Assembly (NCBI GenBank): GCA_045600845.1
Contig: JAZRYR010000051.1
Location: forward strand, 17,531 to 81,530
Direction: 5' to 3'
DNA length: 64,000 nucleotides
Source: RGIG5612 sp045600845
GTDB lineage: Bacteria; Bacillota; Clostridia; Lachnospirales; Lachnospiraceae
Shown here: positions 33,667 to 41,723 of the stretch, piece after piece
How the letters are laid out: the number at the start of each line of letters is the position of its first letter
Position numbering within the stretch: position 1 is the first letter of the stretch
The notes under the pieces: generated by a model
What the model was told of the DNA's origin: nothing
Database searches by the model: none
Seen by the model: only the letters and a program-made list of their open reading frames with translations
Position numbers and translations under genes: made by a program

Positions 33667-35711
33667 AAATATTAAACATTCTATATCAGACAGATGATAA
33701 TTATGCAGCAATTGCCGGTGTTTCCATGACATCTCTTTTTGAGACCAATGGACATCTGGACGAGATTAACATTTACCTGCTGGATAATGGAATTTCTGAA
33801 GAAAACCTTCAGAAATATAAAGCTTTATGCAGTCAATACGGAAGAAATATCGAAATTATCGATACCAAGCCGATAGAAGAGAAAATAAAAGGGTATGGAC
33901 TGGGAACTTTCCGTAATGTGTATACGGTGTATCTGACCATGTTTGCCCTGGATGACCTGAAGCTGAAGACGGATCGTATTTTTAAATTAGATGCAGATAC
34001 TATCGTAAAAGGACCTTTAGACGAGATCTGCGATTATGACTTTAAAGGCGATTATCTGGCAGCCACCTATGACTGTACCTTAAATACCTATAAGCCGATG
34101 GTAGGTCTGACGGAAGATGATAAATATTTCAATGCCGGCATTATTCTATTTAATCAGAGGGCATGGATTGATAACTGCTGTCAGCAACAGCTGATCGATC
34201 ATATTCACCAGGTCCGCTCCAGGTATTATCTTTGTGAGCAGGATTTGATGAACGTGGTATTCCGCGGGCATATTGCATATATGCCGGTGAAATTTAATTT
34301 AAACAGTGGTTTTTATATTTACGGCGCGGAGCAGTCTTATAAATTATATAAGCTGAGAGAATGTGCGTATTCTTCTTTAAAGGAAGTGAAAGAGGCGATG
34401 GCGCAGCCGGTTGTCCACCATCTGATGGGCGCCATGTCCGGAAGACCATGGGAACAGAACAACACTCATCCGATGAAAGAAGAATTTCAGGAAATCCTGA
34501 AAAGATCTTTATGGGCAGATTATCAGGCACCGGCTCCGAATCGGAGTAAGATTTTTACGATTCAGAAAATCCTGCATTCGGTTCTGCCAGGATGCGTTTA
34601 CCGAAAAATACACCATATGATGAATTATCGTTTCCTGCACAATAAGAATCAGGAAGCCATTGCAGGTTCCGATGTTTACAATCCGAAATACATGAATCCG
34701 AAATACTATGGGAAAGAGTACACGGTTACCAGACCGTTGAACATTCTTTATCAGGCCAACGAATATTATGCACCATACCTGGGAATTTCCCTTTTGTCCC
34801 TTCTTGACTGGAACAAGCATATCCAGAAGATAACAATCTATATTATTGATGATGGGATATCGGTAGATACCAGAGCGAAGATTGACCAGATTGCGCGTGC
34901 CTATGGCAGAGAGACGGTTTATATCGATACTGCAGTTTCCCAGAAAATCTTAGAGGATGCGAAAGCACCGAAATTCCGTGGAAATTATGCAACCTACTAT
35001 AAGCTTTTTGTGCTGGATGAACTTCCGGAGGATGTGGAAACCATTCTTTACGTAGATTCGGATACGATCATTCGCGGCGCCTTTGATGAGATGACCCGTT
35101 TTGATTTTGGCGACAAATCGTTAGCTATGGTTCCGGCGATATATCATAATAAATACCGGAAAATGGTGGGAATTCGGGAGGAGGATATTACCTACAATGC
35201 CGGTATTATGGCTTTTAAGCTTTCCGCATGGAGAGAAAACCGATGCAGAGAAAGGTTGATAAAGGGAATGCAGGAGGACCCGCAGGTATTGACGTTTGCT
35301 CCGGACCAGTCCCTGGCAATCAAGGTGCTTCAAAAGGATCTTGCCCAGTTGCCACTGAAATTTAATTTCTCAACGCTGTATTCTCTGTTCCAATATGACG
35401 ACATCTCAAAGATGTTCCAATGTCAGGAAGCCGATATGTTTACTCAGGAGGACATTGATCAGGCGTATAGAGATATTGCCGTTTACCATTTTATTGAATT
35501 ACAGGTTGGAAAGCCTTGGGAAGCAGATAGTGTGCATCCAAAGAAGTTCTTATGGAAAGAATATTATGACAAGTCCTTATGGTCCGATCTGCCTGCTCCA
35601 AAGGTAAAATTGAAACCGATTTTGAAACTTCAGAGAGTTGCTTACAAGATTATGCCGAAGAAAATGTATATGGCAGCCTATGCCTTTGCATGGAAATATT
35701 TGATGAAATAA
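33663..35711 (+). CDS. Tandem double-domain family 8 glycosyltransferase
   Basis: The protein has 682 residues and carries two GT8 (LgtC/RfaJ-like) domains. Domain 1 (about 1-290) starts LNILYQTDDNYAAIAGVS and has the metal-binding FKLDADTIVKG. Domain 2 (about 350-650) starts LNILYQANEYYAPYLGIS and has LYVDSDTIIRG. Each ends with a HxxG-type stretch (VVHHLMGAMSGRPW and YHFIELQVGKPW). Both DxD motifs are intact, so two sugar transfers, perhaps alpha-galactosyl or alpha-glucosyl, are likely. The internal similarity points to duplication and fusion. It overlaps wzx by four bases. Confidence 0.93.
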   Translation: MKILNILYQTDDNYAAIAGVSMTSLFETNGHLDEINIYLLDNGISEENLQKYKALCSQYGRNIEIIDTKPIEEKIKGYGLGTFRNVYTVYLTMFALDDLKLKTDRIFKLDADTIVKGPLDEICDYDFKGDYLAATYDCTLNTYKPMVGLTEDDKYFNAGIILFNQRAWIDNCCQQQLIDHIHQVRSRYYLCEQDLMNVVFRGHIAYMPVKFNLNSGFYIYGAEQSYKLYKLRECAYSSLKEVKEAMAQPVVHHLMGAMSGRPWEQNNTHPMKEEFQEILKRSLWADYQAPAPNRSKIFTIQKILHSVLPGCVYRKIHHMMNYRFLHNKNQEAIAGSDVYNPKYMNPKYYGKEYTVTRPLNILYQANEYYAPYLGISLLSLLDWNKHIQKITIYIIDDGISVDTRAKIDQIARAYGRETVYIDTAVSQKILEDAKAPKFRGNYATYYKLFVLDELPEDVETILYVDSDTIIRGAFDEMTRFDFGDKSLAMVPAIYHNKYRKMVGIREEDITYNAGIMAFKLSAWRENRCRERLIKGMQEDPQVLTFAPDQSLAIKVLQKDLAQLPLKFNFSTLYSLFQYDDISKMFQCQEADMFTQEDIDQAYRDIAVYHFIELQVGKPWEADSVHPKKFLWKEYYDKSLWSDLPAPKVKLKPILKLQRVAYKIMPKKMYMAAYAFAWKYLMK

Positions 35712-37526
35712 ATGAAAAGAGAAACAAGAAACAACTATAATCCAACAAAATATAGAGACGAAGAGTACTTTGAGAGAGTATCCCGCCGGAAAAAAATCCT
35801 GGAGCAGGAACCAAGAAAAAAAAGACCGGATAAAACCCGATCCTATAAAGAGGAGAAGGCCTATTACGAGAACAGTAGAAAATCCCATGCTTACGGAGGA
35901 CTGTATGAGCGGAACGAAGAAGAACGTCCGGTACGTTCTTCCCGTACCGAAAGAGCTCTTCAGGCGGATATGAGTCCCCGCCAGGAAAGACGCTTCCGTC
36001 AGGAACAGGAGTATCGGAGGGAACGAGCTTCCCGTCAGGAACAGGAGTATCGGAGGGAACGAGCTTCCCGACCGGAGCAGGAATACCGGAGGGAACGAGC
36101 TTCCCGACCGGAGCAGGAGTACCGGAGGGAACGAGCTTCCCGACCGGAGCAGGAGTACCGGAGGGAACGAGCTTCCCGTCAGGAGCAGGAGTATCGGAGG
36201 GAACGAGCTTCTCGTCAGGAGCAGGAGTACCGAAGGGAACGTACTTCCCGACCGGAATATCGGTCTTATGAAGCGCAGGAGGAGCGGGGAAAACAATATT
36301 ATCAAAAAGAACGAGCAAGGAAAGCGAAAAGAAACCTTGATAAACGGAAACCGAAGAAAAAAGCCGGAACAGTTAAAAAAATATTCATAGGTATTCTGAT
36401 CTTTCTTATACTGCTGATAATCGGAGCGGGCGTTGTCTGGTTCAGCCCGGAACTGAAGACAAAGGCCATTAAAGCGGCTTTAAAATCGCCTTTTGGACCG
36501 AAATTAGTGAATTCGATTATCGGAGAAAATTACGAGGCCTACGTCCATGATACGAATTTTAAAGAATCCGGAATACGGATGAATGACGGAGCAGCGACGC
36601 CGGAGGGAAATATAACAATAGCCCTTTTTGGTGTAGATGCAAGAGCAGAAGACCTCACCATAGGAACCAATGCGGATTCCATGATTATTGTTAATATTGA
36701 CCCGGAGGGGAATATCCGGATGGGTTCCATTTTCCGGGATACCTACCTGATGACCCGCGGAAGCGATGGAGACGAAGTAATTTCCAAAGCAAATTCCGCA
36801 TATTTCCGAGGCGGACCTTTAGGTGCCGTTAATATGCTGAATGAAAACTGGGATATGGCAATTACCGATTATGTAGTAGTAAATTTCAGCGGTCTTACCA
36901 ATATTATTGATCTTTTAGGCGGATTGAGATTAAAAGTAACGGCGGAAGAAAGAGACGAGCTGAATTACCATATGTATGAACAGGACGCGTACGCGGGCAA
37001 AGAATATGTGCCATTGGAAATGTATGGAGATGATGTGGTGCTGACGGGATCACAGGCCACTGCCTTCAGCCGGTTAAGAAGTGTAAATTTTGAATCACCG
37101 GAGGATGGAAATACCTATACCGATGACTATGGAAGAACGGCCCGACAGCGTTATGTTCTGACCCAGCTTCTGGATCAGGCCAGAGAACAAGGCATGCTTC
37201 ATCTTTTAGGCCTGATGAACGAACTGTTTGAAGCAAATTCCGGAGAGAGTAAGTTTATCCAGACTTCTCTGGATATAAAAGAACTGACGACTCTGGCGGC
37301 TCAGGGATTTGACATGAACATGGATGGCGCTGCGGCATTTCCGGATATTGAGTATCAGTATAATGCCATATTGGATTCCGGTGATAGTATTGTTGCAGAT
37401 ACGTTGGAAGAAAATGTCGTTCTGCTGCATCAGTTCCTGTATAAAATCAGTGATTATACCCCGACGGCAGATCTGGTAAATCTGGCAGACAGAATCCGGA
37501 ATGAAGTCGCAAGACAGATTAATTGA
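35712..37526 (+). CDS. LytR-CpsA-Psr (LCP) family ligase with Arg/Glu-rich repeat tail
   Basis: LCP enzymes attach undecaprenyl-linked glycans to peptidoglycan outside the membrane. The protein has 604 residues. The cytosolic N-terminus (1-220) is highly charged and contains seven 12-residue repeats (residues 96-179). One membrane helix at about 224-244 precedes the LCP domain, where ITIALFGVDAR, TNADSMIIVNIDP, MGSIFRDTYL, AITDYVVVNFSGL and TAFSRLR supply the conserved Arg and Asp residues. The gene begins directly after the GT8 stop. Its place at the end of the polysaccharide locus fits final attachment of that polymer to the wall. The extended repeat tail is unusual for the family. Confidence 0.93.
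   Translation: MKRETRNNYNPTKYRDEEYFERVSRRKKILEQEPRKKRPDKTRSYKEEKAYYENSRKSHAYGGLYERNEEERPVRSSRTERALQADMSPRQERRFRQEQEYRRERASRQEQEYRRERASRPEQEYRRERASRPEQEYRRERASRPEQEYRRERASRQEQEYRRERASRQEQEYRRERTSRPEYRSYEAQEERGKQYYQKERARKAKRNLDKRKPKKKAGTVKKIFIGILIFLILLIIGAGVVWFSPELKTKAIKAALKSPFGPKLVNSIIGENYEAYVHDTNFKESGIRMNDGAATPEGNITIALFGVDARAEDLTIGTNADSMIIVNIDPEGNIRMGSIFRDTYLMTRGSDGDEVISKANSAYFRGGPLGAVNMLNENWDMAITDYVVVNFSGLTNIIDLLGGLRLKVTAEERDELNYHMYEQDAYAGKEYVPLEMYGDDVVLTGSQATAFSRLRSVNFESPEDGNTYTDDYGRTARQRYVLTQLLDQAREQGMLHLLGLMNELFEANSGESKFIQTSLDIKELTTLAAQGFDMNMDGAAAFPDIEYQYNAILDSGDSIVADTLEENVVLLHQFLYKISDYTPTADLVNLADRIRNEVARQIN
35997..36248 (+). repeat. Seven tandem 36-bp coding repeats in the LCP gene
   Basis: Seven in-frame copies encode Arg-(Gln/Pro)-Glu-Gln-Glu-Tyr-Arg-Arg-Glu-Arg-(Ala/Thr)-Ser. 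Copies differ at the second residue (Gln in copies 1, 2, 6 and 7; Pro in 3-5), and DNA identity is very high. The unit is a multiple of three, so slippage changes tail length without a frameshift. Confidence 0.95.
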
Positions 37527-37622
37527 GTTCAAAAATTGAACATATTCGTATCACAAAAACAACACATTTAAACCTTATTTTGAAGTAAAAATAAGACATA
37601 TTTTGCTTGTTTTAAGCAAAAT
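37527..37622. promoter_or_regulatory. Three adjacent perfect inverted repeats upstream of htrA
   Basis: GTTCAA-AAA-TTGAAC lies at 37527-37541, CTTATTTT with a 6-base loop and AAAATAAG at 37574-37595, and ATTTTGCTT with a 5-base loop and AAGCAAAAT at 37600-37622. None is followed by a long T run, so intrinsic termination is not obvious. They may be operators or processing sites. The gap otherwise shows no clear promoter. Confidence 0.6.
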
Positions 37623-37643
37623 TAAAGACGAGGAGGCATTGAA

Positions 37644-39128
37644 ATGCAGGACGAAAGAGATCTGCAGATACCAGACATCGAACGTGCAGAGGTATCAGAA
37701 GATTATTCGGAAAATGGTTATCCGGAAGAATTTATTGAAAACGAAACAAAAATAGGGGATGAGTTATTTCCAGAGGGTATCAAAGAGGATTTTGATAATT
37801 ATGAACAGATGAATCCGCAAGGAAACCGGGAAATTCCACGATGGAATCCGAATCCGGAGGAGCATCATCCGGCCCCGCAGCCTCCAAAGAAAAAGAAAGG
37901 TAAATATGTTATCGCCATTATAGCCGCAGCATTGGTTGTAGCCGCAGCAATTTTCCTTGGCGTTTTTTTCGGTGTGCGTTATATCCATAAGATGGAAATA
38001 AAAAAAGTTCAGGTCCAGACGGAGGAGAATGCCGGCACAGCGAAAATTTCCACTTCCACGCCACAATCCGGACAGAATCTTACTTCTTCCAAAGGCTATG
38101 TCCTTACGGATGTATCTGGAGTCGTCGATGATGTTCTTCCTTCCGTTGTATCCATTACTTCAAGAAGCTTAGTAGATACCTACCCGGATTATTTCAGTTT
38201 CTTCTTTGGAAACCGAAATTCCAACAGCTCCGGAGAGAAGAAAGAAATAGAAAGCGGACTGGGATCTGGAACAATCATTTCCCAGAATGACAGCGAACTG
38301 TTGATTCTTACCAGCTATCATGTTGTAGCGAATTGTTCTTCTCTTTACGTAACTTTCATGGATGATAATTCTGTCGATGGTTATGTTAAGAGCGCGGACG
38401 AAGGAAAAGATATTGCCATTGTTGCCGTTCCTCTTTCTGACATTTCCGAAGAAACATTGAATTATGTTAAAATCGCTACATTATCGCTGGAACAGCCGAG
38501 CGTAGGAGAAGGCGTTATCGTAATTGGAAATGCCTTAGGTTATGGTATGAGTGTAACTACCGGTATTGTAAGTGCGACCAACCGAGAACTTAACGTAAAT
38601 GGAAAGACTTTGGATGTTATGCAGACCGATGCGGCAATCAATGAAGGAAATTCCGGTGGATGTGTATTGAATGCCAATGGTGAAGTAATTGGAATCAGTG
38701 AAGCAAAGATTATAGTTACTTCCGTAGAAGGAATGTGTTATGCTATCCCAATCTATGATAATACAGAACGGATTCAGAATCTGTTGAACGTAGAAAACGA
38801 CGGTGAAGAGTTTCTCCCGGCTCAGGGTGCCTATCTTGGAATTCAGGGAAGAGATATTGATGACTTTAATGCAGAAAAGTATGGTATGCCTAAAGGCGTA
38901 TATGTTGCAGGAACCATCCGCGGAGGCGGCGCAGAACAGGCAGGAATTTCTAAGGGCGACATTATTATCTCCATGGATGATAAGTCAACAACAACCATGA
39001 CGGATCTGCAGAATGCACTGGCAATGTATAATCCGGGAGATGTTGTTGTAGTAACGATCATGCGGGAAGGAAATTCCGGCTATGAAGAAATACAGCTTGA
39101 CGTAACCTTGACAGAGGTACTAAGCTAA
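37644..39128 (+). CDS. HtrA/DegP-like membrane-anchored serine protease
   Basis: The protein has 494 residues. A Pro/Glu-rich cytosolic tail (1-85) precedes a single membrane helix (about 88-110); the protease and PDZ domains lie outside. The S1C triad is His226 (SYHVV), Asp256 (GKDIAIV) and Ser337 (NEGNSGG). A C-terminal PDZ domain (about 390-490) has YLGIQGRDID and GGAEQAGISKGDIIISMDD. HtrA proteins degrade or refold damaged exported proteins. GAGGAGG lies eight bases upstream of the ATG. clpX follows after 35 bases, pairing extracytoplasmic and cytosolic proteolysis. Confidence 0.95.
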   Translation: MQDERDLQIPDIERAEVSEDYSENGYPEEFIENETKIGDELFPEGIKEDFDNYEQMNPQGNREIPRWNPNPEEHHPAPQPPKKKKGKYVIAIIAAALVVAAAIFLGVFFGVRYIHKMEIKKVQVQTEENAGTAKISTSTPQSGQNLTSSKGYVLTDVSGVVDDVLPSVVSITSRSLVDTYPDYFSFFFGNRNSNSSGEKKEIESGLGSGTIISQNDSELLILTSYHVVANCSSLYVTFMDDNSVDGYVKSADEGKDIAIVAVPLSDISEETLNYVKIATLSLEQPSVGEGVIVIGNALGYGMSVTTGIVSATNRELNVNGKTLDVMQTDAAINEGNSGGCVLNANGEVIGISEAKIIVTSVEGMCYAIPIYDNTERIQNLLNVENDGEEFLPAQGAYLGIQGRDIDDFNAEKYGMPKGVYVAGTIRGGGAEQAGISKGDIIISMDDKSTTTMTDLQNALAMYNPGDVVVVTIMREGNSGYEEIQLDVTLTEVLS

Positions 39129-39163
39129 TAGCCTGGCGTTTTAGAAAAGGTGAGTTATATTAC

Positions 39164-40705
39164 ATGACAGACGAAAATAATAACAATAATATTGACAATC
39201 ATAAGGATGAACGGGAACACGTTTGTTACATGTGCCACAGAACGGAGAGCCGTACCGGTAAAATGCTCCGTATGCCGGGCAATATGTATGTTTGCGTAGA
39301 TTGCATTCAGAGGACCATTGATTCTATCGGGTCCTCTGGATTTGATTTTAGTAATTTAGGATTGAACGGTGGACTCCCTCCGTTTATGGGTATGCCAATT
39401 GGCGGAAATAATGATACGGAAGAGATGCTGGATGCTCCGGAACAGGGAGTGCTGACCGGAGAAATCGTAAATGAAGACGGAGAAATAGAAGGAACAGAAG
39501 AACCTAAAACAGGAAAGCAGGAACCACCGAAAAGAGGGATTCCGAATATCAGTTTTATAAATTTAAGTGACCTTCAGCAAGGCTTCGGAAAACGCCAGCA
39601 GATTAAGAAAAAAACGGAAAGAACCGGACCCTTAGTGGATCCGGATAAGGTCCTGCCTCCTCATAAATTAAAAGAAAAACTGGATGAGTACGTAGTTGGT
39701 CAGGAGCGGGCAAAAAAAGCCATTTCTGTTGCCGTATATAATCATTACAAGCGAATTCTGGCAGGAGATAAAATCGATAATTCCGATGGTATAGAGATTG
39801 AAAAATCCAATATGCTGCTGATTGGCCCGACGGGCTGTGGAAAAACCTATATTGTTAAAACTCTGGCAAAAATGTTGGATGTTCCTTTGGCCATTACGGA
39901 TGCGACTTCCCTTACGGAGGCCGGATATATCGGTGATGATATTGAAAGCGTTTTATCCAAACTTCTAGCTGCCGCAGATAATGATGTAGAACGTGCGGAG
40001 ATTGGTATCGTATTTATTGATGAAATTGATAAAATTGCCAAGAAGAACAGTAATCGGGGTCGTGATGTCAGCGGAGAATCGGTACAGCAGGGTCTGTTGA
40101 AGCTTTTGGAAGGCAGTGAGGTAGAAGTACCGGTAGGTGCCAGCAGCAAAAATGCCATGGTTCCACTGGCGACCATCAATACAAAAAATATTCTGTTCAT
40201 CTGCGGTGGAGCTTTTCCGGAATTGGAAGGCATCATCCGAAACCGGCTGCGTGAAAATTCCTCTATTGGATTTAATGCGGAACTGAAAGATAAATATGAT
40301 AATGACAAGAATGTTTTAGACCATGTGGACATGGAAGACTTAAGGGAATTCGGAATGATTCCGGAATTCCTGGGACGACTTCCTATGGTGGTAACCTTAC
40401 AGGGATTAACCGGTGAAATGCTTGTAAAGGTATTGAAGGAGCCGAAGAATGCGATTCTGAAACAATACCAGAAGCTTTTGGAACTGGATGAAGTAAAATT
40501 GGAATTTGAAGATGATGCACTCCTGGTATTAACGGAGAGAGCAGCAAAGCGCCAGATCGGCGCCCGGGGATTAAGATCCATCATTGAAGAAATCATGCTG
40601 GATATCATGTATGAAATTCCAAAAGATGATAGTATAGGAAAGGTAGTCATTACCAAAGATTATATCGAAAATCATGGTTCACCAAGAATTGAGCTTAGAG
40701 GTTGA
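39164..40705 (+). CDS. clpX: ClpX-type AAA+ unfoldase
   Basis: ClpX unfolds substrates for the ClpP protease. The protein has 513 residues, longer than the usual 420 or so because of an acidic linker (about 60-160). The N-terminal zinc site is Cys21, Cys24, Cys44 and Cys47. Walker A is GPTGCGKT (Lys227), the pore loop is GYIGDD in place of the usual GYVGED, and Walker B is IVFIDEIDK. SIGFNAEL carries the IGF loop used to dock ClpP, and GARGLRS is the sensor-2 region. No clpP is adjacent, so this may be a paralogue with its own substrates. The stop codon overlaps the tRNA-Arg promoter. Confidence 0.93.
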   Translation: MTDENNNNNIDNHKDEREHVCYMCHRTESRTGKMLRMPGNMYVCVDCIQRTIDSIGSSGFDFSNLGLNGGLPPFMGMPIGGNNDTEEMLDAPEQGVLTGEIVNEDGEIEGTEEPKTGKQEPPKRGIPNISFINLSDLQQGFGKRQQIKKKTERTGPLVDPDKVLPPHKLKEKLDEYVVGQERAKKAISVAVYNHYKRILAGDKIDNSDGIEIEKSNMLLIGPTGCGKTYIVKTLAKMLDVPLAITDATSLTEAGYIGDDIESVLSKLLAAADNDVERAEIGIVFIDEIDKIAKKNSNRGRDVSGESVQQGLLKLLEGSEVEVPVGASSKNAMVPLATINTKNILFICGGAFPELEGIIRNRLRENSSIGFNAELKDKYDNDKNVLDHVDMEDLREFGMIPEFLGRLPMVVTLQGLTGEMLVKVLKEPKNAILKQYQKLLELDEVKLEFEDDALLVLTERAAKRQIGARGLRSIIEEIMLDIMYEIPKDDSIGKVVITKDYIENHGSPRIELRG

Positions 40706-40730
40706 CAAGGAGTAGCTATCGTTGTAGAAT
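40702..40730 (+). promoter_or_regulatory. Promoter for tRNA-Arg(ACG), overlapping the clpX stop
   Basis: TTGACA at 40702-40707 includes the clpX TGA (40703-40705). A 17-base spacer leads to TAGAAT at 40725-40730. Transcription would start about 10 bases before the tRNA. Confidence 0.8.
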
Positions 40731-40746
40731 ACCCCTTGCGTGATAA

Positions 40747-40820
40747 GTGCATTTAGCTCAGCTGGATAGAGCGTCTGGCTACGGACCAGAAGGTCGGGGG
40801 TTCGAATCCTCTAATGCACG
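40747..40820 (+). tRNA. tRNA-Arg(ACG)
   Basis: This is a 74-base cloverleaf. The acceptor stem is GTGCATT/AATGCAC, the anticodon stem TCTGG/CCAGA holds loop CTACGGA with anticodon ACG, and the T loop is TTCGAAT. The discriminator is G and no CCA is encoded. A34 is normally converted to inosine. Confidence 0.97.
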
Positions 40821-40822
40821 TG

Positions 40823-40857
40823 GAGCCCTTCGGTAATCGGAGGGCTCATATTTTTTA
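40823..40857 (+). terminator. Intrinsic terminator after tRNA-Arg(ACG)
   Basis: GAGCCCT (40823-40829) pairs with AGGGCTC (40841-40847) and is followed by TTTTTT at 40851-40856. Confidence 0.88.
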
Positions 40858-40901
40858 AGTAAGCAAGTCAGAAAGTATCATAGGTTTTTTAGGATTATTC
40901 C

Positions 40902-41468
40902 ATGGGAAAAGTTGAATTTTTAGCAATATTAAGAGGTCAGATGACCGGACGTATCCCGACGGGAGAAGTGAACTCTCAGTTGGAGTATTATAGCACCTAT
41001 ATTGATAGTCAGGTTGCGAAGGGAATCCGTGAAGAAGCAGCTGTGGAGGAATTAGGTGATCCAAGACTGATTGCCAAGACCCTGATTGAATCGACAAACC
41101 GGGCGGCAGAAGCTGCAGGATATGATGGACTGTATCGGAAAAGCACGGACAGCTATGATGATTCCGATGGAATAAATACCGGAGAGTTTGGAAGAAGTTC
41201 TACCGGTGATAGTTCCCAATATTCCGGCAATTATTCGAGACAGAGCGGAAACGCTTATAATGGAACGACAGGAAGCCGGGGAACGGGAAATTCTACGAAA
41301 AGTTTCGGTATCGGCTGTGGCGGACTTTCGATTGGAATTATCATCGCTATAGTAATTCTCCTTCTCGTGGCGATATCCCTGATTCGGTTCACGTTCTGGG
41401 CTTTTCCGGGAGTTCTCATTGTAATCGGAATAATTTTTTTGGTTCGTTATCTGGGTCGCCGAAAGTAG
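40902..41468 (+). CDS. HAAS/DUF1700-like membrane protein
   Basis: The protein has 188 residues. The N-terminal 65 residues form a HAAS-like three-helix domain: EFLAILRGQMTGRIP, LEYYSTYIDSQVAKG and VEELGDPRLIAKTL match the DUF1700 pattern of YY, then G, then LGDP. A low-complexity Ser/Gly/Tyr/Asn linker (about 75-135) leads to two membrane helices (about 142-163 and 165-183) and a basic end, RRK. Such proteins usually accompany PadR-type or ECF regulators as membrane sensors, but none is adjacent here. It follows the tRNA terminator, so it is probably transcribed separately, though no clear promoter is seen. The role is unknown. Confidence 0.82.
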   Translation: MGKVEFLAILRGQMTGRIPTGEVNSQLEYYSTYIDSQVAKGIREEAAVEELGDPRLIAKTLIESTNRAAEAAGYDGLYRKSTDSYDDSDGINTGEFGRSSTGDSSQYSGNYSRQSGNAYNGTTGSRGTGNSTKSFGIGCGGLSIGIIIAIVILLLVAISLIRFTFWAFPGVLIVIGIIFLVRYLGRRK

Positions 41469-41540
41469 CGACCCTTCTTTGTGCCAGCAAAGAAGAAAAC
41501 GCATCAGGATATTCACCTTTTATTCCATATTTGGGAAAGT

Positions 41541-41567
41541 AAAAAGCTGGCGAGACGCCAGCTTTTT
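41541..41567. terminator. Bidirectional-looking intrinsic terminator
   Basis: AAAAAGCTGGCG (41541-41552) pairs perfectly with CGCCAGCTTTTT (41556-41567) around an AGA loop, giving an A tract on one side and a T tract on the other. It ends the HAAS gene transcript. Confidence 0.92.
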
Positions 41568-41605
41568 GAGGGGAGTATAAATAAATAATAAGGGGTTATT
41601 AATGA

Positions 41606-41647
41606 ATGACCTTGTCATTCTCCTACAGTCTATACAATTAATTGTAA
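41606..41647. repeat. Two short inverted repeats upstream of the THUMP methyltransferase gene
   Basis: GAATGAC-CTT-GTCATTC lies at 41606-41622 and the palindrome ACAATTAATTGT at 41636-41647. They sit in a 255-base AT-rich gap that also contains the terminator at 41541-41567 and a TATAAT at 41702-41707 with no good -35. They could be operator sites. Nothing else is recognised in the gap. Confidence 0.5.
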
Positions 41648-41723
41648 AAATGCAATAACAATTTTAACAAAATATTAAGACTTATTTTATGCATAATAGA
41701 GTATAATGAAAAAAGGTGATAAT

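Noticed and set aside
35997..36248. Possible CRISPR array
   Set aside because: Units are contiguous with no spacers, in frame, and encode a clean protein repeat.
35577..36318. Two long minus-strand open frames with repeats of Gly-Ser-Ser-Phe-Pro-Pro and Gly-Lys-Leu-Val-Pro-Ser type
   Set aside because: They are shadows of the 36-bp repeat in the LCP gene; periodic DNA keeps all frames open.
39847..40656. Minus-strand 269-codon open frame inside clpX
   Set aside because: Antisense to a conserved AAA+ domain, Ser-rich without motifs and with no ribosome site.
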